A DNA stretch of 41,232 nt from Planctomycetales bacterium. Lineage in GTDB: Bacteria; Planctomycetota; Planctomycetia; Isosphaerales; Isosphaeraceae. A program made the translations under genes and the position numbers. Below are positions 9,127-18,700 of this stretch, one piece after another. The stretch spans positions 1-41,232 of the forward strand of contig DAIDKV010000130.1 of the NCBI GenBank assembly GCA_027449865.1, written 5' to 3'. Positions within the stretch are counted from its first letter, which is position 1. The number at the start of each line of letters is the position of its first letter. The notes below the pieces were generated by a model, which saw only the letters and a program-made list of their open reading frames with translations, ran no database searches and was not told where the DNA came from.

Positions 9127-10274
9127 GACAGACAGATCCTTTCGAGATGGCAGTTCACTTTCGCTTCCAGATCAAAGACTCGCCGGGTCATCTCCGGCAG
9201 AGAGGTCTCGTAGCGCTCGACCAGCTCCTTGACGCGACGGGTGAGGGACCGGCTGATGCGGTCCATCTCGCCGTGGATCATGGCGTCGAGGGCCGCAAGC
9301 CATTTATCGTCCACGGCGAGCGTCTGAACCTCGGCCTCGGTCAACGTGGGGTACTTCGCGTACGCCTTCGCGTCCAGATCTGCCTCTGCCGTCCTGAACT
9401 TCTTCCGGAGTGACGCCTCCTGGTCGTTGAGTTTCAGCCACTCCTTGAGGATGGCGGCCTCGGCGCCAGAATCCTGCTCCGCGGCATACAGGCCATCAAG
9501 CTCCTTCAACCGGGCGGCGACGCTGGCCCTGTTCACCCTGTCAAGCTCTGAGAAAGCGCCGTCATCGCCGCCGTGCTCTTCCTCCAGCTCGGCGATGCGG
9601 GCGACGACGGCCTCCCACTCGGCTTCGATTTGGTCGATGGCCGCCTGCTCCTTCGCGAAGTATCGGGCGACGATCAGGGGCCTGGGCACCAGGTCACAGG
9701 CCCAGCCCCTGTCTTTTTCCTTGCCCTTCTTGTCCTTCTCGATGATGCGGTAGGTCTCGGCCTTCCAGCCGTCGGCGGCGATCTGGTAGAGATCGTCCTG
9801 CATGGTCTGCTCCCAGTAATCGAGCAGGTGCTGGTAGACGTCGTACGGATCGATGAGCGGCTGGCCGGCGTAATGGGCGAGGAGATCCTCGGAAAGGGCG
9901 GCGATCACCTCCCTGGGATGGCAGCCGGCGTCCAGCTCGCGCAGGTGGCCGGCGGTCCTGTTCCGCCAGGCGGCGAAATGGGCGTTCATGCCGGCGATGA
10001 AGGCGGCAAACTCGGGGTGGCCGTAGATGGTCAACTTGATCGCCGACTTCTCGACGGTGAGCGACAGGTATCCGGGGCGGGCCTCGTGGAACAGGTCGTG
10101 CCGCAGCTTCGGGCAAACGGACCAGTAATCGCTGAGGGCGTCGATGTCGGCGGCGGGAATGCCGCCCTTCAGGTGGCCCTCGATGTCCTGGCGGTCCTCG
10201 GCCTGCTGGCTGTCGATGTAGCGGGGGATGTTGAGGTTGAAATCGTTCCGCTCGATCTCCTCGACGCTGACCAT
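9117..10274 (-). CDS. hsdM: C-terminal half of HsdM, downstream of an in-frame stop
   Basis: This 385-aa frame continues the HsdM protein in the same frame as the preceding 415-aa part. It begins MVSVEEIERNDFNLNIPRYID, a block normally found inside full-length HsdM just after a Tyr-Ser-Arg. The remainder is a long helical, coiled-coil-rich segment typical of the larger HsdM class. The TAA at 10283-10281 is followed by TCT CGG ATG, so reinitiation at 10274 lies only six bases beyond the stop codon. Whether two chains assemble into a working methyltransferase, or the gene is dead, cannot be decided from sequence. Confidence 0.85.
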   Translation of the reverse strand: MVSVEEIERNDFNLNIPRYIDSQQAEDRQDIEGHLKGGIPAADIDALSDYWSVCPKLRHDLFHEARPGYLSLTVEKSAIKLTIYGHPEFAAFIAGMNAHFAAWRNRTAGHLRELDAGCHPREVIAALSEDLLAHYAGQPLIDPYDVYQHLLDYWEQTMQDDLYQIAADGWKAETYRIIEKDKKGKEKDRGWACDLVPRPLIVARYFAKEQAAIDQIEAEWEAVVARIAELEEEHGGDDGAFSELDRVNRASVAARLKELDGLYAAEQDSGAEAAILKEWLKLNDQEASLRKKFRTAEADLDAKAYAKYPTLTEAEVQTLAVDDKWLAALDAMIHGEMDRISRSLTRRVKELVERYETSLPEMTRRVFDLEAKVNCHLERICLSWK

Positions 10275-10280
10275 CCGAGA

Positions 10281-11528
10281 TTACCTGTCGATCTCGAGCT
10301 GGCGGTTGAAGACATCGACGATCTTGTGGATATCCTGGGCGCGCAGGCGGTTCTTGGGCCCGTCCTTCATGAATCCCTGGCTGGCATCGATCATAAAAAG
10401 GCCCTTGCGAGCCTGGGAGTCTTCCTTGTCCACGACGACGATGCAGGCGGGGATGCCGGTGCCATAGAAGAGGTTGGCGGGCAGGCCGATGATCCCCTTG
10501 ATGTAGCCCTTGCGGACGAGGTTCCGGCGGATGTCGGCCTCGGCGTTGCCGCGGAAAAGGACGCCGTGAGGCAGGATACAGGCGCCCTTGCCGGTGCTCT
10601 TGAGCGAGCGAACGATGTGCAGCAGGTAGGCATAATCGCCCTGCCTGGCGGGCGGCACGCCGAACGAGCGGAAACGCTCGTAATCGTCCTTGTGAGGGTC
10701 GAGGCCGGTGCTCCATCGCTTGTCGGAGAAGGGCGGATTGGCAACGACGTAGTCGAAGGTCTTGAGCGCTCCGCCGTCCTTGAACTTCGGGTCCACCAGC
10801 GTGTTACCCTGTTCGATCACAGCGGTCGGATTGTTGTGCAAAATCATGTTCATCCGGGCCAGGCCGGCGGTGGCGGCGTCCTTCTCCTGGCCGTTGAGCG
10901 TGACCGGCGTGGGGGCCTCGTCGGCGACCTTCAGCAGCAGCGAGCCGGAGCCGCAGGTGGGGTCGTAGACGGTGGTGGCGGTGGTGGTCTTCGCCTGGCG
11001 GATGCCGATGATCTGCGCGATCACGCGACTGACCTCGGCGGGGGTGTAGAACTGCCCCTTGCTCTTGCCGCTCTCGGTGGCGAAGTGCCGCATCAGGTAT
11101 TCGTAGGCGTCGCCGAGGATGTCGTCGCCCTCGGCGCGGTTCTTCGAGAAGTCGAGGGCCGGGTTCTCGAAGATGCCGATCAGGTTGTCGAGCCGGTCGA
11201 CCATCTCCTTGCCGCTGCCGAGCTTGTTGGCGTCGTTGAAGTCCGGCATGTCGGACAGCTTGTTGGCCGCGGCGAGGGGCGCGAGGATCTTCTTGTTGAT
11301 CTGGTCGCCAATATCCTTGCTGCCCTTGAGCGCGACCATGTCCGCGAAGCTGGCCCCGGCCGGGATGGTGATCGGCGCGAACGGCACGCCGGCGTACTTG
11401 TCGCTGATGTACTTGATGAACAGGAGGACGAGGACGTAATCCTTGTACTGGCTGGCGTCCATGCCCCCGCGCAGCTCGTCGCAGCTTGACCAAAGGGAGG
11501 AATAGAGATCGGATTTCTTGATGGCCAT
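10281..11528 (-). CDS. hsdM: N-terminal half of HsdM, type I DNA adenine methyltransferase catalytic part
   Basis: A 415-aa product with the HsdM N-terminal helical domain and an N6-adenine methyltransferase domain: GQFYTPAEVSRVI near 158-170, SAM-binding DPTCGSGSL at 189-197 and catalytic NPPF at 264-267. It ends ...NRQLEIDR and a TAA, exactly where family members continue with Tyr-Ser-Arg-Met-Val. A single base change (TAT or TAC to TAA) explains the stop, and the frame then stays open for 385 more codons. It is the first gene of the hsd operon. No clear Shine-Dalgarno sequence precedes the ATG. Confidence 0.9.
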   Translation of the reverse strand: MAIKKSDLYSSLWSSCDELRGGMDASQYKDYVLVLLFIKYISDKYAGVPFAPITIPAGASFADMVALKGSKDIGDQINKKILAPLAAANKLSDMPDFNDANKLGSGKEMVDRLDNLIGIFENPALDFSKNRAEGDDILGDAYEYLMRHFATESGKSKGQFYTPAEVSRVIAQIIGIRQAKTTTATTVYDPTCGSGSLLLKVADEAPTPVTLNGQEKDAATAGLARMNMILHNNPTAVIEQGNTLVDPKFKDGGALKTFDYVVANPPFSDKRWSTGLDPHKDDYERFRSFGVPPARQGDYAYLLHIVRSLKSTGKGACILPHGVLFRGNAEADIRRNLVRKGYIKGIIGLPANLFYGTGIPACIVVVDKEDSQARKGLFMIDASQGFMKDGPKNRLRAQDIHKIVDVFNRQLEIDR

Positions 11529-12426
11529 GGGCGTGTCAAAATCTTGATAATCGAGTGCCTATTCGGCAAATAAAACACCACGCGGTAACCCTCCGGGGCA
11601 GCGTTTCGTTGAACCATCATAACGCATGGGGCAGTGCATGAGCAGGGGCCATCCGAAATCCATCTCAAACAGGGGTTACGTTTCCCCGACTACACGCCAA
11701 CCCACATCCCTGGACCACGACGAGGACCTGGAAAACGACGCCCCCCTGCTCCGCGCCGATCGCGGCAAGAACGGAGCGTCTGGGAAAGAATGGCCATCGC
11801 GTCCGCCGTCTCTCAGACTGAAGATTCCAGATTCCAGACCCCGGACTCCAGATCCCAGAAATCCAGGGGCAGTGGAGTGCGTCGATCGGCAATCCGCAGG
11901 GAATCTGGAATCCCCGGCTATCGGGAAGCGATTTCTTCATCCCCCCTCCTTTCACTCTCGCCTACGAAGAAATACGGATCAAATGTTTGGATCGAGCCGC
12001 TTGACAGCGCCCTGTCCGTCAGTTAAGTATTAGGGATCTGGCGGCGGTCCTCTTTCGCGTCGCACGATCGGGCCGGAACGAACAACCCGGCGCGCCGTAA
12101 AATGAGATCGGAATCGCCCCTTTCTCCGTGGCGATCCCTCTGATGGGCGACCCGATCCCGAAGGATACGCGTCGTCGAACCGGCTGAATCTCGGACTGCC
12201 CTCTCCGTATCCCCCGGATGACCCTCCCTGAGCCCTGGCACGAGCCCAATCCAACCCGATCCCTCGCGGATGAGGCGATCGGGAAAGGAACCCGGCTTTT
12301 GCCGAGGCTCACCCGACTGGGGTTGTCTCTCTCGCTTTTCTTATCATCCCTTGAAAGTCATGGCCGAGGCTCGCCCAGTGATGGGCCTGAGCCCAGGCGC
12401 TTTACGGCTCCGTGGAGTGGACTTCC
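11529..12426. other. Intergenic region between hsdM and the DUF1559 gene
   Basis: No gene is supported in these 900 bases. The region holds the upstream side of the hsd operon (a lone TATGAT-like -10 on the minus strand at 11621-11616, with no good -35), the right copy of the 189-bp repeat at 11717-11905, and about 520 bases of unassigned DNA before the DUF1559 start. Short open frames here run through the repeat and are not conserved-looking. Confidence 0.6.
11717..11905 (+). repeat. Right copy of the 189-bp direct repeat bounding the R-M island
   Basis: It matches 2472-2660. It carries a detached copy of the last codons of the squalene-cyclase-repeat gene (ENDAPLLRADRGKN), but the TGA stop reads GGA here (11773-11775). 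No start or upstream coding part accompanies it, so it is a non-functional gene tail. Confidence 0.95.
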
Positions 12427-13554
12427 ATGCGCACGAATGCTCCCTGTCCTCGCCCTCGTTTGGCGTTCACGCTGATCGAACTGCTGGTCGTCATCGCCAT
12501 CATCGCGGTTCTGATCGCACTGTTACTTCCCGCCGTGCAGGCGGCGCGCGAGGCCGCCCGCCGTTCCCAGTGTACCAACAACCTCAAGCAAATCGGCCTG
12601 GCGATCGCCAATTATGAAAGCGCCAACACGATCTATCCGATCGGAATCCAGGCTTACGGCCCGCAGGACAAAGCCTACGGTTGCTCGCTGACGAGCAACG
12701 GGATGAGCCGCCTGCACACCGTCTTCACCTATATCCTGCCCTACATGGAGCAGGGACCGATCTACAACGCGATCAACTTCAACTTCCCCGCCGGCGCCTC
12801 GATCGGCGGCCAGTACTTCGGGGTCGACCCGGGGATGGTCCAGTACACAGCCCTTTCCTCGACCATCAACCCCTACCTCTGCCCCGACGACTCGCTACGG
12901 ACGCCACGTTCCGGCCATCCCCAGGACGTGAATGAGCCTTATTCGCAGACCTCCTACGCGGCGAGCTTCGGCACCTGGGACGTCTGGCACTGGTGGTACG
13001 GCTGCCCGACCCAGATCCAGGGCGACGGCGCCTTCGCCTACGACATCTCCTATACGATCGCGGCGATCACCGACGGCCTGAGCAACACGATGTTCATCGG
13101 CGAGATGTCGCGGTTCGCCAACGATCCCGACCCATTCTTCAACTTCTGGAACCGCGGCGGCTACTTCGGCGCCCGGTCGAACCTGACCCCCGGCGTGACC
13201 CGCCCGCAGGCCTGCACCTCGACGGCGGCCCGGCTCAACGCCCCGCTGGCGATCCCCGACGTCCCGGCGACCATCGGCGGCCCCAACTATGTTGACGGAT
13301 GGCTGTACGCCCCGATGGGCGCCCGGGTCCTCAACGAGGGGCAGTACAGCTTCCGGAGCCTCCATCCCGGCGGCGCCAACTTCGTCTTCGGCGACGGCTC
13401 GGTCCACTTCATCAAGAACACGATCAACATGGGCAACCTTCAAAACTTCACCGTCCCCGGCGGAAGCTCTCCGCCGCCAGGCGCCCAGATCGGGATCTAC
13501 CGGGCCCTCAGCACCCGGGGCGGCGGCGAGGCCATCAGCGCCGACTCGTATTGA
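12427..13554 (+). CDS. DUF1559 family protein with prepilin-like N-terminus
   Basis: A 375-aa protein. The N-terminus has the type IV pilin-like signature [20 protein letters not shown] followed by [14 protein letters not shown], and the C-terminal region has the H-x9-DG motif ([12 protein letters not shown]). Both are hallmarks of DUF1559 proteins, which are greatly expanded in planctomycetes and are probably extracytoplasmic pseudopilin-like or surface components. The ATG at 12427 has GGAG nine bases upstream and places the hydrophobic helix correctly; the GTG at 12412 is a less likely start. The downstream small lipoprotein is a common partner. Confidence 0.93.
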   Translation: MRTNAPCPRPRLAFTLIELLVVIAIIAVLIALLLPAVQAAREAARRSQCTNNLKQIGLAIANYESANTIYPIGIQAYGPQDKAYGCSLTSNGMSRLHTVFTYILPYMEQGPIYNAINFNFPAGASIGGQYFGVDPGMVQYTALSSTINPYLCPDDSLRTPRSGHPQDVNEPYSQTSYAASFGTWDVWHWWYGCPTQIQGDGAFAYDISYTIAAITDGLSNTMFIGEMSRFANDPDPFFNFWNRGGYFGARSNLTPGVTRPQACTSTAARLNAPLAIPDVPATIGGPNYVDGWLYAPMGARVLNEGQYSFRSLHPGGANFVFGDGSVHFIKNTINMGNLQNFTVPGGSSPPPGAQIGIYRALSTRGGGEAISADSY

Positions 13555-13630
13555 TATCGAGCGATCGACCTGGGCCGGGCCCACAGGCCTGGCCCCTCGC
13601 TTTTTCTCACTCTCGATTCGAGGAACCTTC

Positions 13631-13846
13631 ATGCTCCGCCGAACCCTCCTGGCGATCGCTCCGCTGGCCGCCCTGGCCCTCACCGGCTGCAATCATTCCG
13701 ACGAACTCCCCACGGTCCCCTCCCCACCGCCGCCCGGCTCGGTCAAGGCGGAATCCGGCGGACCGGCCACCCTCCCGCCCGAGGCCGCCGCGAAGCTCAA
13801 GAATCAGGGCATGCCGGTCATGAAATCCGACGTGCAGGCCAACTGA
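13631..13846 (+). CDS. Small lipoprotein following the DUF1559 gene
   Basis: A 71-aa protein with a short basic N-terminus, a hydrophobic core (LLAIAPLAALA) and a lipobox LTGC at about residue 20, so it is predicted to be lipid-anchored. The mature part is Pro/Ala-rich and has no recognised domain. The ATG has a GAGGAA ribosome-binding site 7-8 bases upstream. It lies 76 bases after the DUF1559 gene and ends just before a strong terminator, so the two likely form one transcription unit. Small lipoproteins behind DUF1559 genes are common in planctomycetes; function unknown. Confidence 0.82.
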   Translation: MLRRTLLAIAPLAALALTGCNHSDELPTVPSPPPPGSVKAESGGPATLPPEAAAKLKNQGMPVMKSDVQAN

Positions 13847-13876
13847 ACCCAATATCGATCGCCAGACCGATCCCAG

Positions 13877-13911
13877 GGCCCGCCCGGCCAACCGCCGGCG
13901 CGGGCCTTTTT
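13877..13911 (+). terminator. Rho-independent terminator after the DUF1559/lipoprotein pair
   Basis: A GC-rich stem (GGCCCGC pairing with GCGGGCC, with an inner CCGGC/GCCGG pair around a CAAC loop) is followed by TTTTT. Confidence 0.8.
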
Positions 13912-14124
13912 GTGTCCACGAATCCAGGCGATGCACGCTCGAACCGACCGCCCGTGAAGGCGGCAAGGGCCAGACCGGCTTTCGGGAAGCTTTCCGATCG
14001 TCCTGAATCCGATCGTCTGCGAGAATGGCTTTCGAACGATCGGCGGTCGGCCGCCGAGGAAAAACCCTTTCCGCCAGGGAACCCGGCGGAGCCCTTCCCC
14101 GGGCTCGTGTATCAGGACTCAATA

Positions 14125-15381
14125 ATGACCGCCTCGGCGTCGATGGAGAAGCTGAACCGGGCACTCCGGCAGAACTCGCTCGTCCGGATCATCGAGCAGT
14201 TCGGCCGCGAGCATCCCGAGGCCCACCTGAAGGACCTGGTGGTCGACGCATCCGGACCCGGACGCCGGATCGTGGTCGATGGCCGAGAGCTCATCCACTT
14301 CGGCTCCGACAGCTTCCTCGGGCTCGATCAGGACCCTCGTGTCCAGGAGGCCATCCGCCGCGGAATCGAAAAATGGGGTACCCACAACGGTGCCTCCCGG
14401 GCGTTCGCGAGCGTCCGGGCGAACATCGAGGCCGAGGAAAAGCTGGCCGACTGGCTGGGGATCGAGTCCGTCCTGATCCTCCCCTCGGTCATGCTGACCA
14501 ACCTCGGCGCGATCCCTGGCCTGGCCGCCAGGCAAGACGCGATCGCGCTGGACGAGCAGGCGCACAGCTCGATGCAAGAAGCCGCCAAGATCGCCCGCCA
14601 GAACGGCGCGAAGGTCGCGACGTTCACCCACGGCGACCCCACCGCTCTTGAGAAGACGCTTCGCTCGCTCCGCCCCTATCGATCCGCGATCGTCTGCATC
14701 GACGGCGTCTACAGCATGAGCGGCCGAATCCCCCCCATGGCCGACCTCGACGCCGTCGCCCGCGCCGCCGACGCGGTCCTCTACGTCGACGACGCCCACG
14801 GAACCGGCGTCCTCGGAGAACAGGGCAAGGGGACCGTCCTGCAAGCCCTCGGCAGCTATGAAAATGCCTTCGTGGTCGGCTCCCTCTCGAAAGCCTTCTC
14901 CTGCGCGGGTGGATTCATCGGCGGACCAGCCTCATTTCATCGACTCTTAAAGATTCGATGCAATCCCTATATTTTCGGTGGTCCCGTGGTCCCGCCGTAC
15001 CTGGAGGCGATTGGGGTGGTGATCGAGATCCTCCGGTCAGAGGAGTACCCGAAGCTCCGTGCGCGGCTTGAGGCGGCGATCCGGCGACTGACCAGCGGCC
15101 TGGCCGACCTGGGACTCGTCGTGATGGGCGCCGTCACGCCGATCGTCTCGGTCCTGATCGGCGACGAGGCCGAGACACTTCGCGCAGGGAAGTACCTATT
15201 CGACCGAGGCTATTATGTTCAGTCGGTCCTCTTCCCGGCGGTTCCGTACCATGCTGGAGTCCTGCGGATTCAGTGCAACGCCAACCATCGCGAGTCGGAG
15301 GTTGAGGGACTGATTGAGGCTTTCGCCGGGCTCTCGCGAGCGATGGAACTACCGCGGCCCGGCCGCCGAGGAGGCGCCTAA
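14125..15381 (+). CDS. Alpha-oxoamine synthase family PLP enzyme (serine palmitoyltransferase/KBL-like)
   Basis: A 418-aa enzyme of the fold-type I PLP family that condenses an amino acid with an acyl thioester. Visible landmarks are the THNGASRAF block, the DDAHGTGVLG cofactor motif (D222/D223, H225) and the PLP lysine K256 in SLSKAF followed by the glycine-rich GG. Family members make 3-ketosphinganine, 2-amino-3-ketobutyrate, 8-amino-7-oxononanoate or 5-aminolevulinate. No biotin or threonine-degradation neighbours are present, and the coupled membrane protein favours a lipid product, so a sphingoid-type base is a reasonable guess. ATG 14125 has AGGAC seven bases upstream; the longer upstream frame has no such support. 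The stop overlaps the next start (TAATG). Confidence 0.88.
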   Translation: MTASASMEKLNRALRQNSLVRIIEQFGREHPEAHLKDLVVDASGPGRRIVVDGRELIHFGSDSFLGLDQDPRVQEAIRRGIEKWGTHNGASRAFASVRANIEAEEKLADWLGIESVLILPSVMLTNLGAIPGLAARQDAIALDEQAHSSMQEAAKIARQNGAKVATFTHGDPTALEKTLRSLRPYRSAIVCIDGVYSMSGRIPPMADLDAVARAADAVLYVDDAHGTGVLGEQGKGTVLQALGSYENAFVVGSLSKAFSCAGGFIGGPASFHRLLKIRCNPYIFGGPVVPPYLEAIGVVIEILRSEEYPKLRARLEAAIRRLTSGLADLGLVVMGAVTPIVSVLIGDEAETLRAGKYLFDRGYYVQSVLFPAVPYHAGVLRIQCNANHRESEVEGLIEAFAGLSRAMELPRPGRRGGA

Positions 15382-15761
15382 TGACAAACGAGCGTTCGTA
15401 TATTTTTATTTTTATGTCAGCTTCGGTGATGGCCCTCTCGCTGGGTGAAACCGCGTTGGCGAAGGGGGTAAAAAGTGCCATGGAGTGCCGTGGAGTCTCG
15501 ATTGGCCAGGTCTGGGCGATCGCTCGAAACGGCTGGGTCATCGCGGGCGTGGTCTTGCTCGCGGTCCATCTTTTGCTCTACTTGATGGCTCTTCGCCGGG
15601 CCGACCTGAGCTTTGCCTTGCCGATGACGGCGGCCTCGTATCCGCTCTCGGCGCTTCTGGCGAGGTTTTATCTTCGCGAGGAAGTGGGGACCTCGCGATG
15701 GTTCGGGACCCTCCTGATCGCCGTTGGCGTCGCGATAGTGGCTTTCGGCGAGGAGCGGTGA
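15381..15761 (+). CDS. Half-size EamA/DMT (ArnE/SMR-like) membrane protein
   Basis: A 126-aa protein with four predicted transmembrane helices and an EamA-type second half (LSFALPMTAASYPLSALLAR, then FYLREEVG and GTLLIAVGVAIVAFGEE). Its length matches half-size transporters that work as dimers, such as ArnE/ArnF (lipid flippase subunits) and small multidrug resistance proteins. The ATG shares its A with the TAA stop of the oxoamine synthase gene, so the two are translationally coupled. That coupling suggests it moves or handles the lipid product of the synthase; this is an inference from context. Confidence 0.75.
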   Translation: MTNERSYIFIFMSASVMALSLGETALAKGVKSAMECRGVSIGQVWAIARNGWVIAGVVLLAVHLLLYLMALRRADLSFALPMTAASYPLSALLARFYLREEVGTSRWFGTLLIAVGVAIVAFGEER

Positions 15762-15765
15762 GCGA

Positions 15766-18700
15766 TCAGCGGGCCGAGGAATTTTCGCTGGCGAGGAAGC
15801 GGATGAGGTCGGCGAACTCGGCTGGCGAGAGGGCCTCGGCGGCGAGAGCCGGCATGATGGAACCGGCGGCGGTCCTGCGCACCTCGACGTCGCGCTTTGG
15901 CAGGTGGATGATCCGGGCCTCGGTGTCGGCAAGGTCGATCGACTCGTCGGTCTCGGCGCGGACGATCCCCGAATGGAGGCGGCCGTCCCTGGTGGCGATC
16001 GAGACCGGCTGATATCCCACCGCGATCCGGCTCGAAGGCTCCAGCACGGATCGAATCAGCTCGGGCCGATCGTACTTCCGGCCGATCCCGGCGAGGTCGG
16101 GGCCGATGGTGGCGGTTCCCCGGCCGCCGACCGAGTGGCATCGGGCGCAATCGAGTCGTCGCTGGTCGAAGAAGAGGGCCTCGCCCCGTCGAGGGTCGCC
16201 CTCGTGCTTCATCGCGAAATCGCGGAGCGTCTCGGATCGCGAGCCTCCCTTCGAGGCGACGGGACCGGCGATGGCTGGGCTCCGCGCGATCCGGGCGCTG
16301 AACGACCATCGACCGAGCCCCTCACGGGTCTCGATCAAAATGCGATTCCGGCCGCGAACCAGCCGAAAACGGACGAGGTCGCCGTCAGGGGAGCCAGGCG
16401 ACTGGCGACCGTCGAGGACCATCCGCTCGTTGACCGTCACGATCATGGGTCCGCTTGAGTGGAGCCTCAACAGCGCTGGACCCTCGGCGTCGGAATCGAC
16501 CTCGGCATGGGCGAACGCGGCGAGGTCCATCGAGACGCCCGGATCGCCGTCGCCGAGGCGCTTCAGATCGTCGAGGTCCACGCGGCCGGTCGAGGGCTCG
16601 GCGCGTCGTGTAGACCAGGCGACGGCCCTGCCACCGGCTCCGATCTGTCCCTGAGCGAAGTCGATCCGAGACTCGCCGAGGAAAAGCTGAGGAGTCGTCC
16701 TCGGGAACGGGCCGATCACGCGCCAGGCGGGGATGACCGTGAACCGCGCGAGGGCTTGTTCGAGCTCGGCGAGAGCGGGGCCGTCGAAGCGTCCCGATCG
16801 CGCGGCCGCCAGGATTCGGCCGTCCTCGCGATCGCGGACCGCCGCGAGCGCCAAGCCGGCCGCGTTTCGAAATCTGGGATCAACGAGCGCGCCCAGGTAG
16901 ACATCAACGGCTCGCGGATCGGGGAGCCGGCAGAGTGCCGCAATCGCCCGGTCGCGGACCGCCTGCTCGGAGCCTCCGGCCTGTTGCAAAAGGCGAGGGA
17001 CGGCCGCCATCATCCGGCAGGCGACCGAAGCCAGGACCGCGGCCTCGCGAACGTTCGCGTCCTTGTCGTCGAGCCGGTCGAGGACCGATCGGCGGACCTC
17101 CTCGGGTAATTCGCGGCGGATGTTGAGGCTCAGAAGGGCCGCGACCCGGATCGGGGCGTGCGGACTTTCGAGGAAAGCAGCCAGGTCGTTCGGCGGCAGA
17201 ATGCCGGACTGTGCCAGGCCCGGAAGTGCCGCCGCGACGAGGCCCGGCGGCGCGTTCGGGTCGTAGATCAGGCCAATCCGAGCGTTGAACGCCGCCCGAT
17301 CTCGGGTGGTTGAGAGCCCTCGCAGAGCCGCCACGCGAACCGGCTCGGCTCGTTGGGCATCCGAGAGGATCGCCACGAGAGCCGGGATCGCGGCGGCGTC
17401 CTGGGTCTTGCCGAGGGCCTCGACAATCGCCTCCTGATTTCGCGGTTCGGGCTCTCTCGGCAGCGCGGCGGCAAGCAGACCGGCGGCGTCCGGACCGACC
17501 TCGCCCAGACCGACGATCGCCCGGGCACGGACCTCGGCGTCGCGATCGACCAGGCCAATCGCCAGGCCATCGGCAACCGCCTGCATCCCTTCCGGCGACC
17601 AGTTCCGCGTCTTCGAGGGCGGCTCGCTCGCCAGCGGGTTTGGACCGTACCAGTCACCCGACCACTCCGGGTACTGACGGAAGATACCGGCAAGGTTCTC
17701 CACGATCCGGGCTCGAAGCACCGAGCGATCCGATCTCCGGAGTGCCTCGGTTAAAGCCCGGGCCACGGCGACGTCCCAGACTTCATCGGTGAGCTCCAGC
17801 GCCGGCTGTCCTCGCCGTTCGTCGAGCAGCGCGGCGACCACCTCCGCCTGGTCCCAGGCGCCCATCCGCCGGATCGCACCTCGGATCGACCAGGCCGCAA
17901 AGCGGTCGCCGTCGTCGAGCGCCGCAAAGAGCGCCGGCGCGGCCGACTTCTCCCCAATCCGGCCGATCGCGATGGCCGCCTCACGACGGACCGCCGCATC
18001 CCGATCCTTCAATAAACGGACCAGCGCGGAGATGGCCTCGCGATCCCCCCGAATCCCCGACGATCGCGACGCCTGGAGCCGAACGCCCACCGATCGATCA
18101 TCGATCGCGGCGACAATGGCTTTCCGGGCCTCGATGCCTCCGATCGCATCGAGAGCCCAGATCGCGTGCGTCCGGCCGAGGTCGGATCCCCCGGATTGCA
18201 GCCGTTGCACGAGGTCGGGAACAGCCGATGATCCCATCCGCGCCAGGGCCCGCTGAGTTTCCATCCGGACCGATCGGGCCGGGTGATCCAGGTCCACGAG
18301 GAGGGAAGCGCGGTCGTCGCCGATCGACCGAGGAGTCGGCCTCGTCTGACCGAGGCCCTTGTATCGGAGCCGGCAAAGTCGGCCCGATTGGACCTTCGGA
18401 TCCCGCCAGCCGGTATATGCCCAGTCGACCAGCCAGAAGCCATCGGGAGCGTTGGCGATCGAGAACGGGCGGAAATCGGCGAGTTTTCCCTTCGTGACGA
18501 TCGACGAGCGGCCGGCGATCGCGAAGGTGGCGCCGTTGCGTCGGAGAACGATCCGCTGGACCTCCTGCCGGCCCCAGTCGCAGAAGAAGAGGTTGCCGCG
18601 ATACTCGGCCGGAAGGCCGTCTTCGTCGTAGCAGAGGCCCTGAGCCCCCGCGCCGCCGTCCTGACCGCCGAGGATCGGCAGGCATCGCTTCGGGGCGGAG

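Larger units (their letters stand above)
2472..11905. other. Type I restriction-modification island bounded by direct repeats
   Basis: A 9.4-kb segment carries a five-gene minus-strand hsd operon and is delimited by the two copies of a 189-bp repeat. All island genes face the opposite way to the gene whose 3' end is duplicated. The hsdS part is visibly richer in A+T than its surroundings. No integrase, transposase or terminal inverted repeat was found inside. The arrangement fits acquisition by recombination that duplicated the junction, but the mechanism is an inference. Confidence 0.65.

Noticed and set aside
9573-11489. 638-codon plus-strand frame opposite hsdM
   Set aside because: Antisense to both HsdM halves, with no domain; composition matches other shadow frames here.
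11634-12033. Two overlapping small frames across the right repeat copy
   Set aside because: They exist only because the duplicated gene tail has lost its stop codon; there is no upstream domain or good start.
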